From: Microbacterium keratanolyticum
Lineage (GTDB): Bacteria; Actinomycetota; Actinomycetes; Actinomycetales; Microbacteriaceae
Assembly: GCF_016907255.1 (NCBI RefSeq)
Contig: NZ_JAFBBQ010000001.1
Span: 1,054,001 to 1,118,000 of the forward strand
Length of the DNA: 64,000 bases
Direction of reading: 5' to 3'
In this document: piece after piece, positions 48,907-56,612 of the stretch
Position numbering within the stretch: the stretch's first letter is position 1
Layout: every line of letters starts with the position of its first letter
Translations under genes and position numbers: made by a program
Notes under the pieces: generated by a model
The model's input: only the letters and a program-made list of their open reading frames with translations
What the model was told of the DNA's origin: nothing
Database searches by the model: none

Positions 48907-49257
48907 TCAGTTCGGCTGGGCGGCGGTCGGAGTCGGGCGGGAGCCGTTGCTGCCGGTCACGTCGACGTCCATCTGCGAGGCCGTCTTCGCGTCCCAATCC
49001 GAGACGCCGTCGAGCACACCCTGGACGTGCTTCTGCACCTTGTCGATGTCGGCGGCGAGCTCTTTGCGCTTGTCGTCCCACCGACCTTCAAAGTCATGGA
49101 CACGCTGACGCAGACGGTGCTTCGAGTACGGGGTGCCGATCGCAGCCTCGACCGCATCCGTGCGCTGGGCAGCCTGCTCCAGCTCTTCCACGATGACTTT
49201 GAGCTGATCGCTGACCCGCGACAGCTCGTCGTACTTGATCCAGATGGCGTCCGCCAT
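48907..49257 (-). CDS. WXG100-like helper protein (116 aa)
   Basis: 116 residues, two-helix protein: YDELSRVSDQLKVIVEELEQ, a turn with FEGRWDDKRKEL, then IDKVQKHVQGVLDGVSDWDA. A W is present in the turn but not a full WxG motif. The length and tail (SNGSRPTPTAAQPN) suit a helper co-secreted with the larger protein encoded next. First gene of the five-gene module, under its own GTCGATGGGGA promoter. ATG at 49257 follows GGAGGGGGAT. Confidence 0.85.
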   Translation of the reverse strand: MADAIWIKYDELSRVSDQLKVIVEELEQAAQRTDAVEAAIGTPYSKHRLRQRVHDFEGRWDDKRKELAADIDKVQKHVQGVLDGVSDWDAKTASQMDVDVTGSNGSRPTPTAAQPN

Positions 49258-49279
49258 GTCATCCCCCTCCGTCGTTCAC

Positions 49280-49326
49280 AGCCTAGAATTCCCGCCACAC
49301 AGCCGTCGATGGGGACAACTCCCCAT
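49280..49326 (-). promoter_or_regulatory. WXG100-type promoter of the five-gene module
   Basis: CGTCGATGGGGA (49304-49315), CAAC, TCCCCAT (49320-49326): palindrome with 7-bp arms. On the minus strand ATCGACG acts as -35 box, with TAGGCT (49285-49280) as -10; 18 nt lie between the element and the -10 box, identical to the copy at 49755. Confidence 0.65.
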
Positions 49327-49335
49327 GAGGTGGCG

Positions 49336-49371
49336 AACGGGGAGGGACCGAAAAGTCGGTCCCTCCCCGTT
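49336..49371 (-). terminator. terminator of the proximal WXG100 gene
   Basis: Perfect 16-bp stem AACGGGGAGGGACCGA (49336-49351) with its complement (49356-49371) and tetraloop AAAG, 17 nt beyond the WXG100 stop codon. It sits directly before the next GTCGATGGGGA promoter, so the proximal WXG100 gene is a single-gene unit. Confidence 0.88.
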
Positions 49372-49388
49372 GACGTGTGTCGTGCGGC

Positions 49389-49676
49389 TCAGCCGCCGGC
49401 GAGCTGCGAGTCCAGGTCCTGGATCGCGCGCATCATGCCGAGGAGCGACTCGGACATGTCGTTGATGCCCTCGACCGCCTCCTTGAGACCGCTGGTCAGG
49501 TCGGCGTAGCCCTCGCCGAACTTGCCCGACGCGTGCTGCGTCTTGAAGTCCTCACCCAGAAGGGTGTCCACCTGACCCTTCAGCAGCTCCAGCTGGCCCT
49601 GAATGTCATCACGAGCCTGCGACAGCGACGAAGCCACCTGCTCCATCTCTGCATACGACGCTCCGAAATCAGCCAT
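49389..49676 (-). CDS. WXG100-family type VII secretion protein, copy 1
   Basis: 95 residues, identical to the protein encoded at 45121-45408 but for one residue (A in GYADLTSG). Same two-helix shape and same loss of the Trp-x-Gly turn. About 31 of roughly 32 nucleotide differences between the genes are synonymous, so the protein is held under strong selection since an old duplication. Its gene lies 118 nt downstream of the EssC/EccC-like ATPase gene, behind its own promoter, and is closed by a terminator. Likely the abundant secreted substrate of the system. Confidence 0.92.
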   Translation of the reverse strand: MADFGASYAEMEQVASSLSQARDDIQGQLELLKGQVDTLLGEDFKTQHASGKFGEGYADLTSGLKEAVEGINDMSESLLGMMRAIQDLDSQLAGG

Positions 49677-49730
49677 CGTCCCACTCCTCCGTTATCGATC
49701 GTCCCGACCCCGAACCGGGCCGACACGTAC

Positions 49731-49782
49731 AGCCTAGAAGCCCTCCGCAACACCCGTCGATGGGGAGAACTCCCCATCGACG
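49731..49782 (-). promoter_or_regulatory. WXG100-type promoter with perfect palindrome
   Basis: CGTCGATGGGGA (49755-49766), GAAC, TCCCCATCGACG (49771-49782): a perfect 12-bp inverted repeat. On the minus strand its ATCGACG end forms the -35 region and TAGGCT (49736-49731) the -10 box, 18 nt away. Predicted transcript start is about 50 nt before the WXG100 ATG. Confidence 0.7.
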
Positions 49783-49794
49783 CGCCGGCACGCA

Positions 49795-52700
49795 TCACAC
49801 GAGCCGATCCCCCTCCACAAGCGGCAGCTGCACGGTGACCTGGCGGCCGGCCTGCACGAAGATGCCTCGCCCGTCAGGGAAGTCGTTGCGCTTGACCTTC
49901 GGGAACGGCACCTTGAAGACCGCGTCGCCATCGAACGAATCCGGCTTGATGATGATGCCCTTGCGGCCGGCCTTGAAGTCCCCGATGAACCCGAAGCCGC
50001 TCGTGACCTGCGTCACGTCGGCATCGCCGATGAGCAGGTGATCGCTGCGGTTGATCGCCTGGAAAAGAGCCTTCATCTCGCGCTCGGCGGGGCTGTCCGC
50101 GAACTGCGGGACATCCTCGACGACGACCATCAGACGCATCGGGATCGACTCGTCACCCATGAGCTCAGTGAGCTCCTTGGCGAGCTCCTTCGCGTCCTCC
50201 GGTGTGAGCGCACTGCGCGTCCAGTCGGCGTACTCCTTGAGCTGCGCGCGCCGCCCGCCAAAGTGGAACAGCTTCACCTCGGGGTCGAAGCGCCGCATCG
50301 ACGTGATGAGCGCCTTGAGCGCGTTCGTCTTGCCTGACAGCGGCGGCCCCGCGACGACGAATGTGCCGACGGGATCGAACTCGCGCGGCGCGAGCGTATC
50401 TTCTGCGACGCCCAGCACGGGGAACTCGCCGATCCGGTCGGGCAGTTGCCGCACCGCAAGCTGGGTGGGCAGAGCGCCGATCTCGGCGACCTCGCGGGCA
50501 CCGGCCGCGCGGAGATCGGATGCCAGCTGTTCCAGCAGCTTCGTCTGCTCGGCGACGTTCGGGGTGCCGCCGAGCGTGGCGATCTGCGTCTCCAGCCCGT
50601 CGACGATCGCGCGCCCGGGTGCGGAGCGCTCGTCGAGCACGTCCTTCGGCGCGTTGAGCATCGCGTAGGACGACTCGTCCGCGAGCCGCAGGACGACCCG
50701 ACGCGAGACGTTCGCGCTGACCGCCGTGGGAACCGAGCCGGAGCGGTCGGCGCTCGCGATCACGTGCACGCCCAGCGGGCGGCCCTCGCCGAGGATGCGC
50801 ATGAACGCCTGGTAGAAGGGCATTCGCGCGGTCGTGGACTCCCACTCGGAGCGGAACTGCGGGAACCCGTCGATCAGGAACAGGATGCGCGGCTCGGCCT
50901 GGCCGGTGAGCTCGCGGTACTCGCTGAGGCTCGCGGCGTTCGCGGCGCTGAACTTCTTGCCACGTTCGTCGAGGATGCGTCCGAGCGATCGCAGGATGCG
51001 CTGCACGCGCTCGGCGTCATCGCCGGCGATGATCGAGCCGACGTGCGGCAGGGTCTCCAGGCTCTTCAGCGCACCCGATCCGAAGTCGAGGCCATAGACT
51101 TCCACGTTCGCACCGGCCTGCATCCCGGCGGCGATCGACAGCGTGCGCAGCACGGTCGACTTGCCGGACCCGCTGGTGCCGTAGACGAGCAGGGAGCCAT
51201 CGCGGTCGGGGTAGAAGTACGCGGGTTCCTGCAGCTGGCGCTCGGGAACGTCCATCTTCCCGAGCAGGATCTGTCCGTCGCCGAGAACGGGAAGGTCGCG
51301 CAGATCGACGGCGCGTTCGAGGTCGTCGAGCCAGGGACGGCGCGGAGCCGGGATGCCCGCCTGCGCGGCCGCCTTCACCAGTGTGGCGACGATCCGCTTC
51401 TGGTCGTTCGGACCGAGGTCTTCATCGTGGGAGTCGGACTCCGGGGCCTGCTCGGCCTCCCAGAGCTGGGTCGAGCCGAAGCGGAGCTCGGCGACCTTCA
51501 CATCCGCGACCTGCTCTTCGTCCGTGGTCCAGCCACCGGCGTAGGCCGACTGGAATCGCACGAGGCGACCCGGGCCGGTCTTGGCGATGCCGCGCCCCGG
51601 AATCGAGGGCGGGAAGCTCGCCGCGATGGGATCGTCGACGACGTCCTTCGAGTCGGATTCATCGGCCATCCGCAGGGCGACGCGAAGGTTGGTGTTCGCG
51701 CGCAGGTTGTCCTTGATGACACCGGCCGGACGCTGCGTCGCCATGATCAGGTGGATGCCGAGGGAGCGACCGCGCTGCGCGATGTCGACGACGCCGTCGA
51801 CGAACTCCGGAACCTCTCCGGCGAGGGCAGCGAATTCGTCGATCACGAGTACGAGCGCCGGAGGCGTCTCCGGGTCACGCCGCTTCTCGAGTTCGAGCAG
51901 GTCCTTGGCCTTCTTGCGGTTGAACAGGTGCTCGCGGTGGTGCAGCTCGGCCCGCAGGCTCGTCAGCGCACGGCGCACGAGGTGCGGACTCAGGTCGGTC
52001 ACGAGTCCGACGGTGTGCGGCAGCTCGACGCAGTCGGCGAAGGCGGACCCGCCCTTGTAGTCGACGAAGAGGAAGGTCACGCGATCCGGACTGTGCGCCG
52101 CGGCCATGCCGAGCACCCATGCCTGCAGGAACTCGCTCTTGCCGGCGCCGGTCGTCCCGCCCACGAGCGCATGCGGACCCTGCAGACGCAGGTCGAGCGT
52201 CATCGCATCGGTCTGCGTCTGCCCGATGATGGCGCGCAGATTGCCGGCCTTCTTCAGGCGCGGCTGCGGCACCCCCGAGCGGTCGATGATCGTGTTGTTC
52301 TGCCGCCAGCGGTCGATGATCGCGGAGGCGTCTTCTGCGACCTCGTTGCCGACGAGCGAGAGGAAGCCGACGGAGTTCGGGATGTCGGAGGAGTCTTCCA
52401 CGACCGTGCTGGAGTCCACGACCGGGGCGAGGCGCTTCGCGAGCATCATCATGTACGCGTGCGAGACGCCCTCGACCTTGACGTCGTCATAGGAGGCCCC
52501 GTTGCGCACCGTGCCGACACGGGCATGGTCGAGACCGTTCGTCACGTCGACGAAGCTGCGGCAGGCCGCGGGCAGCGCTTCCACGACGGGAGCGACGAAG
52601 AGTCCGTAGACTCCGACATCAGCTCCGCGCTCGAGGATCTGCGTGAGCCGTGCGCGGTCGACCGGCGCATCATTCGTGACGATCACCAGCACCGCGGTCT

Positions 52701-54306
52701 GCCCGGGGAAGGACGCCTCCTCCGAAGCGCGCTTCACATCCGTGCCGTACAGCATCGGGTCCCAGTCGTCGCCGTACGGCGGACGGCTGGACGTCGGCGC
52801 CTTGGCGCGACGCATGACGAGCTCTTCGAGTCCACTCAGCAGTGCCGTGCCGGTGGAGGCGGAGTCGGCGAGCGCCATGTCCTTGAAGGGGTTGCGCTCG
52901 CTGGATGTGTGCGGCAGCCACTTCAACCAGTCGAGTTCGTTGGCCCAACCCGGTTCGGTGAGGGCGACGGCGACGAGCTCGTTCGGCGAGTGCATCCCGA
53001 ACAGCTGCGTCGCGATGCCGCGCAGCGCGTCACCGGCGAGCGAGGTGGGACCCGCGACGCCCAGGGATCCTGCACTCTGCAGCGACTCCAGCACCGGGAC
53101 GTCATCGATCATCTTGTAGCGCTCGTTGAGCCGGTCCACGCGCTCGACGAACTCGACGAGCGCGTCGGCGTTCTCCATCCGCTTGATGCGCGTGCGCGAG
53201 AGGTCCGTGCAGGTCCCCAGTCGCACGGCGAGGAAGTTCCAGTGCTCCGGCCGGCGCGTCCAGAGGAGTGGCCCGAGACGCATCGCCTCGTCGAAGACGT
53301 GCGCGACGGCGGGCACCTCTTTCTGGCGCACCTCCCGCTCCTTCGGACGCTCGTGGTAGAGCCGCTCCTCGAGTCGCTCGAACTGCTCCTCGAACGACGC
53401 CGTCTCGTGCTTGAGGCGCTGGCCGATGTTGGTGCGCTGCGAGATGTAGTTGCCGAACATCATGAGCGGCGTCATGAGGATGATCAGCAGCGACCGCGGG
53501 TTGTTCATGATCATGAACATCGCGGCGCCCAGCAGGATCGGCGCGACGAGCATGGGCCAGGGGAAGAGGCGCTGCACCTGGTCGCGCGGGTAACGCGGCT
53601 CGTCGAGCTCCTCGCCGACGTAGCGCTCTTCCACGCGCGGGCTGCGGTTGAACAGCAGGGCACCGCCGCGCTCCAGCACCGGGTCGGCGTCGCGCGCGGA
53701 ACCGTCGAAGTCACTCACCAGACGCACCACGATCTCGGAGTCACCGAGCGCAAAGGGCTGCCCGGGGATCACGCGCAGACGCTGCACGAGACCGCTGTCG
53801 ACGAGGATGCCGTTGGCGGAGTTGAGGTCGACGATCTCGACGAAGGTCGCGGCGACCTCGATGCGCGCGTGGCGCTTGGAGACCAGCGGATCCGGCAACG
53901 CGATCTCGTTGGCGGCGTCACGGCCGATGAAGAAGTGACCGATGGGCAGCGAGAACTCCTGTCCGGCGGCGGGGCCGGACAGCACGGAGAGCAGCACCGC
54001 GGGCTGCGCGCCCGCCGTGCCGGTCGACACATGGTGCTGACCGAGATTCACGACCTCTGCGAGAAAGCCTGAGCCGAGCGGTGCGTCGCCGACGATCAGG
54101 TCCGGGCTCAGCAGCGTCAGCTGGTCGCTCGTCGGCGAGGCGACCGAGAGCGTCAGCACGTCACCCGCTCCGGCCGGAATCGTGCGCAGCGGGTCGGTCT
54201 GCGCGATCTGCTGCGCGACATCGGCCACGGTCGCGGTCGAGTCCGCCATGACGACGATGTCGGTGAGGGCTGTGCCCGGGCGGCGCAGGGTCAGTTTGAC
54301 TCTCAA
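49795..54306 (-). CDS. EssC/EccC-type type VII secretion ATPase with FHA domain
   Basis: 1503 residues, full length. Residues ~100-195 are an FHA domain (FIGRDAANEIALPDPLVSKRH; LNSANGILV), as in EssC of Firmicutes rather than mycobacterial EccC. Membrane helices ~255-290 (PMLVAPILLGAAMFMIM). Then three FtsK/SpoIIIE ATPase domains: Walker A GGTTGAGKSEFLQAW near 718 with Walker B LVLVIDEFAAL, GTSGSGKSTVL near 1045 with FLIDGFPQF, and GPPLSGKTNAL near 1323 with VVVEDVPQF. The first domain is normally the active motor; the others bind substrates. It is the only core secretion component in the window. ATG at 54306. Confidence 0.93.
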   Translation of the reverse strand: MRVKLTLRRPGTALTDIVVMADSTATVADVAQQIAQTDPLRTIPAGAGDVLTLSVASPTSDQLTLLSPDLIVGDAPLGSGFLAEVVNLGQHHVSTGTAGAQPAVLLSVLSGPAAGQEFSLPIGHFFIGRDAANEIALPDPLVSKRHARIEVAATFVEIVDLNSANGILVDSGLVQRLRVIPGQPFALGDSEIVVRLVSDFDGSARDADPVLERGGALLFNRSPRVEERYVGEELDEPRYPRDQVQRLFPWPMLVAPILLGAAMFMIMNNPRSLLIILMTPLMMFGNYISQRTNIGQRLKHETASFEEQFERLEERLYHERPKEREVRQKEVPAVAHVFDEAMRLGPLLWTRRPEHWNFLAVRLGTCTDLSRTRIKRMENADALVEFVERVDRLNERYKMIDDVPVLESLQSAGSLGVAGPTSLAGDALRGIATQLFGMHSPNELVAVALTEPGWANELDWLKWLPHTSSERNPFKDMALADSASTGTALLSGLEELVMRRAKAPTSSRPPYGDDWDPMLYGTDVKRASEEASFPGQTAVLVIVTNDAPVDRARLTQILERGADVGVYGLFVAPVVEALPAACRSFVDVTNGLDHARVGTVRNGASYDDVKVEGVSHAYMMMLAKRLAPVVDSSTVVEDSSDIPNSVGFLSLVGNEVAEDASAIIDRWRQNNTIIDRSGVPQPRLKKAGNLRAIIGQTQTDAMTLDLRLQGPHALVGGTTGAGKSEFLQAWVLGMAAAHSPDRVTFLFVDYKGGSAFADCVELPHTVGLVTDLSPHLVRRALTSLRAELHHREHLFNRKKAKDLLELEKRRDPETPPALVLVIDEFAALAGEVPEFVDGVVDIAQRGRSLGIHLIMATQRPAGVIKDNLRANTNLRVALRMADESDSKDVVDDPIAASFPPSIPGRGIAKTGPGRLVRFQSAYAGGWTTDEEQVADVKVAELRFGSTQLWEAEQAPESDSHDEDLGPNDQKRIVATLVKAAAQAGIPAPRRPWLDDLERAVDLRDLPVLGDGQILLGKMDVPERQLQEPAYFYPDRDGSLLVYGTSGSGKSTVLRTLSIAAGMQAGANVEVYGLDFGSGALKSLETLPHVGSIIAGDDAERVQRILRSLGRILDERGKKFSAANAASLSEYRELTGQAEPRILFLIDGFPQFRSEWESTTARMPFYQAFMRILGEGRPLGVHVIASADRSGSVPTAVSANVSRRVVLRLADESSYAMLNAPKDVLDERSAPGRAIVDGLETQIATLGGTPNVAEQTKLLEQLASDLRAAGAREVAEIGALPTQLAVRQLPDRIGEFPVLGVAEDTLAPREFDPVGTFVVAGPPLSGKTNALKALITSMRRFDPEVKLFHFGGRRAQLKEYADWTRSALTPEDAKELAKELTELMGDESIPMRLMVVVEDVPQFADSPAEREMKALFQAINRSDHLLIGDADVTQVTSGFGFIGDFKAGRKGIIIKPDSFDGDAVFKVPFPKVKRNDFPDGRGIFVQAGRQVTVQLPLVEGDRLV

Positions 54307-54346
54307 CGGTCATCCTCTCGGCGCGGAATGCGCGGCATAGGGGTGC

Positions 54347-55768
54347 TCACAGCTGCTCGACGCGCAGGCTGCGGTCTCCGAAGTTCACGATGTCGCCGGT
54401 GCGAAGTTCGACGGGGTGGCCGGGCAGCAGCATCGTCTCGACACCGTCGCGCACGAGCGCGCTGCCGTTCGTGGAGGCGCGGTCGACGGCCATCGCGCCC
54501 CGACGCGCGATCTGGATCGCGAGATGGGTCTTCGACACCGAGCGCGTCTCGTCGTCGATGCGCGCGAGCTGCACGGCGCCCTCGCCCGCGGCGGGGCTCG
54601 GCGCCCGTCCGATCAGGGTCGTCGCACGCACCTCGATGCGCTCACCGCTGTCGAGCACGAGGACCGCGCGCACCGGTGAGATCGCCGCTGCGGCGGGAGC
54701 GGCTGCGGCCTCCGCGACCGGCGGCATCGGAGGGGCGGATGCGGACGCGGGTCCAGGTTCGACGGGCGCGGCGGGCTCTGCGGGAGCAGGAGGAACCGCA
54801 GGCGGGACGGGTGCAGCATCCGCTCGCGGAGTGAAGGGCGTCCCGGTGACCATGCCCGTCGCGGGGACAGGAGCGGCACCGGGCGCACCGGGAGACGCCG
54901 TGGGCGCAGGGGTCGGCACGACCGCCGACGCGGGCACCGGCGCCGGCGCAGGTGCTGCGGTCAGGGGGCCTCCGGGCGCGGCCGCCGCCGGGGCTGCCCC
55001 GGTCGGTCCTGAGCCGGTCGTGCGGTGCGCACCGAGCACCCCTCCGGAGAACCGCGCGGTCGGGACGTACTCGGCCGGCGCGTGCAGCTCGGTCGGCGTC
55101 GCCAGCGAAGGCAGCGGCGCGACCTCCTCGTGGAGGGCCGTCCGAAACTGCTTGCGTGCGATGCGCATGCGCTTGACGTCGTAGGGGTTGAGGCCCGCGC
55201 GCACATCGACGAACCATGTCGCCGCGGCGAGATCGAGCCACCCGCGCCCGCGCCGTTCGGAATCCATCAGCGGCGAGAACGCGATGACGAGGACGGGACC
55301 GATGATCGGCACGAGGAAGGTCGCGCCGATCAGCAGATAGCGCACGACCGCTCCGCGCCAGAAACCGGGGCGCTCCAGGGTGCGCACGTTGATCGAGCGG
55401 ATGCCGACCAGACCCTTACCGAACGTGACGCCCTTACGACCGTGCAGGACGAGCTGCACGATCGTGTACGCCGTGATCAGCGCCTGCGAGACGGAGACGC
55501 CGACGATCAGCCAGACCAGGTCATCACGCGCGAACAGCGCATCGAGGTCGAGCGCTCCGGAGACCGCGTCGAGGGCGATCGGCACAAGCACGAGCATCCC
55601 GGGCAGAGCGAGGAGCAGCGCGAGCGCGAGCTCCAGGACCGTCGCGAGCACACGCCGCCCGAAGGGCGCGGTGCGCAGACCCAGCGCCGCGGCATACGCC
55701 GGGTCGGGACGACCGTTCTCGTCGAGTCCTTCGACGGCCTTGGGCGCGTCGTCGATCTCCCAGATCAC
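54347..55768 (-). CDS. RDD membrane protein with C-terminal FHA domain (473 aa)
   Basis: 473 residues. N-terminal RDD domain with four helices (RVLATVLELALALLLALPGM ... VTFGKGLVGIRSINVRT; YLLIGATFLVPIIGPVLVIA), a long Ala/Pro-rich linker (~250-370), and a C-terminal FHA domain (TTLIGRAPSP; SVSKTHLAIQIARRGAMAVD; RASTNGSAL). FHA domains bind phosphothreonine, likely laid down by the kinase encoded upstream. Start GTG at 55768 with AGGAGGAGC; an ATG 40 codons earlier would overlap the previous gene out of frame. 40 nt before the ATPase gene. Confidence 0.87.
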   Translation of the reverse strand: MIWEIDDAPKAVEGLDENGRPDPAYAAALGLRTAPFGRRVLATVLELALALLLALPGMLVLVPIALDAVSGALDLDALFARDDLVWLIVGVSVSQALITAYTIVQLVLHGRKGVTFGKGLVGIRSINVRTLERPGFWRGAVVRYLLIGATFLVPIIGPVLVIAFSPLMDSERRGRGWLDLAAATWFVDVRAGLNPYDVKRMRIARKQFRTALHEEVAPLPSLATPTELHAPAEYVPTARFSGGVLGAHRTTGSGPTGAAPAAAAPGGPLTAAPAPAPVPASAVVPTPAPTASPGAPGAAPVPATGMVTGTPFTPRADAAPVPPAVPPAPAEPAAPVEPGPASASAPPMPPVAEAAAAPAAAAISPVRAVLVLDSGERIEVRATTLIGRAPSPAAGEGAVQLARIDDETRSVSKTHLAIQIARRGAMAVDRASTNGSALVRDGVETMLLPGHPVELRTGDIVNFGDRSLRVEQL

Positions 55769-55835
55769 TGCGTGCTCCTCCTGTGTACTCGCCCGTCGGG
55801 TTCGAGGGCGGATGCTGCGCCTGCGGCGCGGTCGT

Positions 55836-56612
55836 TCATTCGGCGTCGTCGTCGGCGTCGGGCTGCGAATCCAGCAGCACCAGGTCATCCTTGGTGACCA
55901 GACGCGAGGCGATCACGTGCTCGACAAGACGCGCGCGCCGGTTCGTCGCGAACGAGCGTGTGCCCCCGCGCATGCCCGGCACACCCACGCGCTCGAACTT
56001 CTCGCAGACGTTGTCGAGCTTGCGATTGAAGCGGGTGACCGTCCATCCGAGTCGAGCTGCGGCCGCGGCTGAACTCGGGATCGCGCTCATGCCCGTGCCG
56101 TCACGACGAAGCAGCGGCTCGGCGAGCGCGAGCAGGAGCTGCTTCTGTGTGAGCGTCAACGGCACGTCGCCGATCGTCGACTGCCCGTCGCCGTCGAACT
56201 CGCGACGGGTCGGGCGGAACGTCGGCTGCGTCGCGTGGATCGTCAGCTCGTAGGTCGTGGGACCGGCGGTGAAGACGATCGTGGTGACCGCGAACACGAG
56301 AGGAAGCCGCGCACCGGGCGCGAGCCACGCCTGCACTCCGCCGGTCACATCTGTGACTGTTGCGGTGAGTCGGGTGCCGATGTTGCCCAGCCACCACATC
56401 CCATCGGTGTTCGAGACCTCCAGGAAGTGCCGGTGCAAGAACAGGTTGTCGTCGATCGCCAGATCGCCCTCGCGCCCGACGATGAAACGTCCGCCCGGGC
56501 TGACGGGGAAGTACTCCCCCGCGAAGTCGACGGTGACCGTGCTGCCGACGGGGTCGGCCAACACGCTGGCGCCTGCTCCCGGCGCGGTGTCCTCTACTTC
56601 GATGTCGCTCAC
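55836..56612 (-). CDS. FHA-HTH protein, candidate regulator
   Basis: 258 residues. N-terminal ~30-130 is FHA-like (RFIVGREGDLAIDDNLFLHR; HFLEVSNTDGMWWLGNIGT). The C-terminal ~100 residues look like a winged-helix or HTH DNA-binding domain: LTLTQKQLLLALAEPLLRRD, then SSAAAAARLGWTVTRFNRKL, the recognition helix region. It could thus couple kinase signalling to transcription, and is the best local candidate for binding the GTCGATGGGGA element (inferred). Starts at the GTG 56612 overlapping the kinase stop (GTGA); an alternative start three codons upstream exists. Confidence 0.82.
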   Translation of the reverse strand: MSDIEVEDTAPGAGASVLADPVGSTVTVDFAGEYFPVSPGGRFIVGREGDLAIDDNLFLHRHFLEVSNTDGMWWLGNIGTRLTATVTDVTGGVQAWLAPGARLPLVFAVTTIVFTAGPTTYELTIHATQPTFRPTRREFDGDGQSTIGDVPLTLTQKQLLLALAEPLLRRDGTGMSAIPSSAAAAARLGWTVTRFNRKLDNVCEKFERVGVPGMRGGTRSFATNRRARLVEHVIASRLVTKDDLVLLDSQPDADDDAE

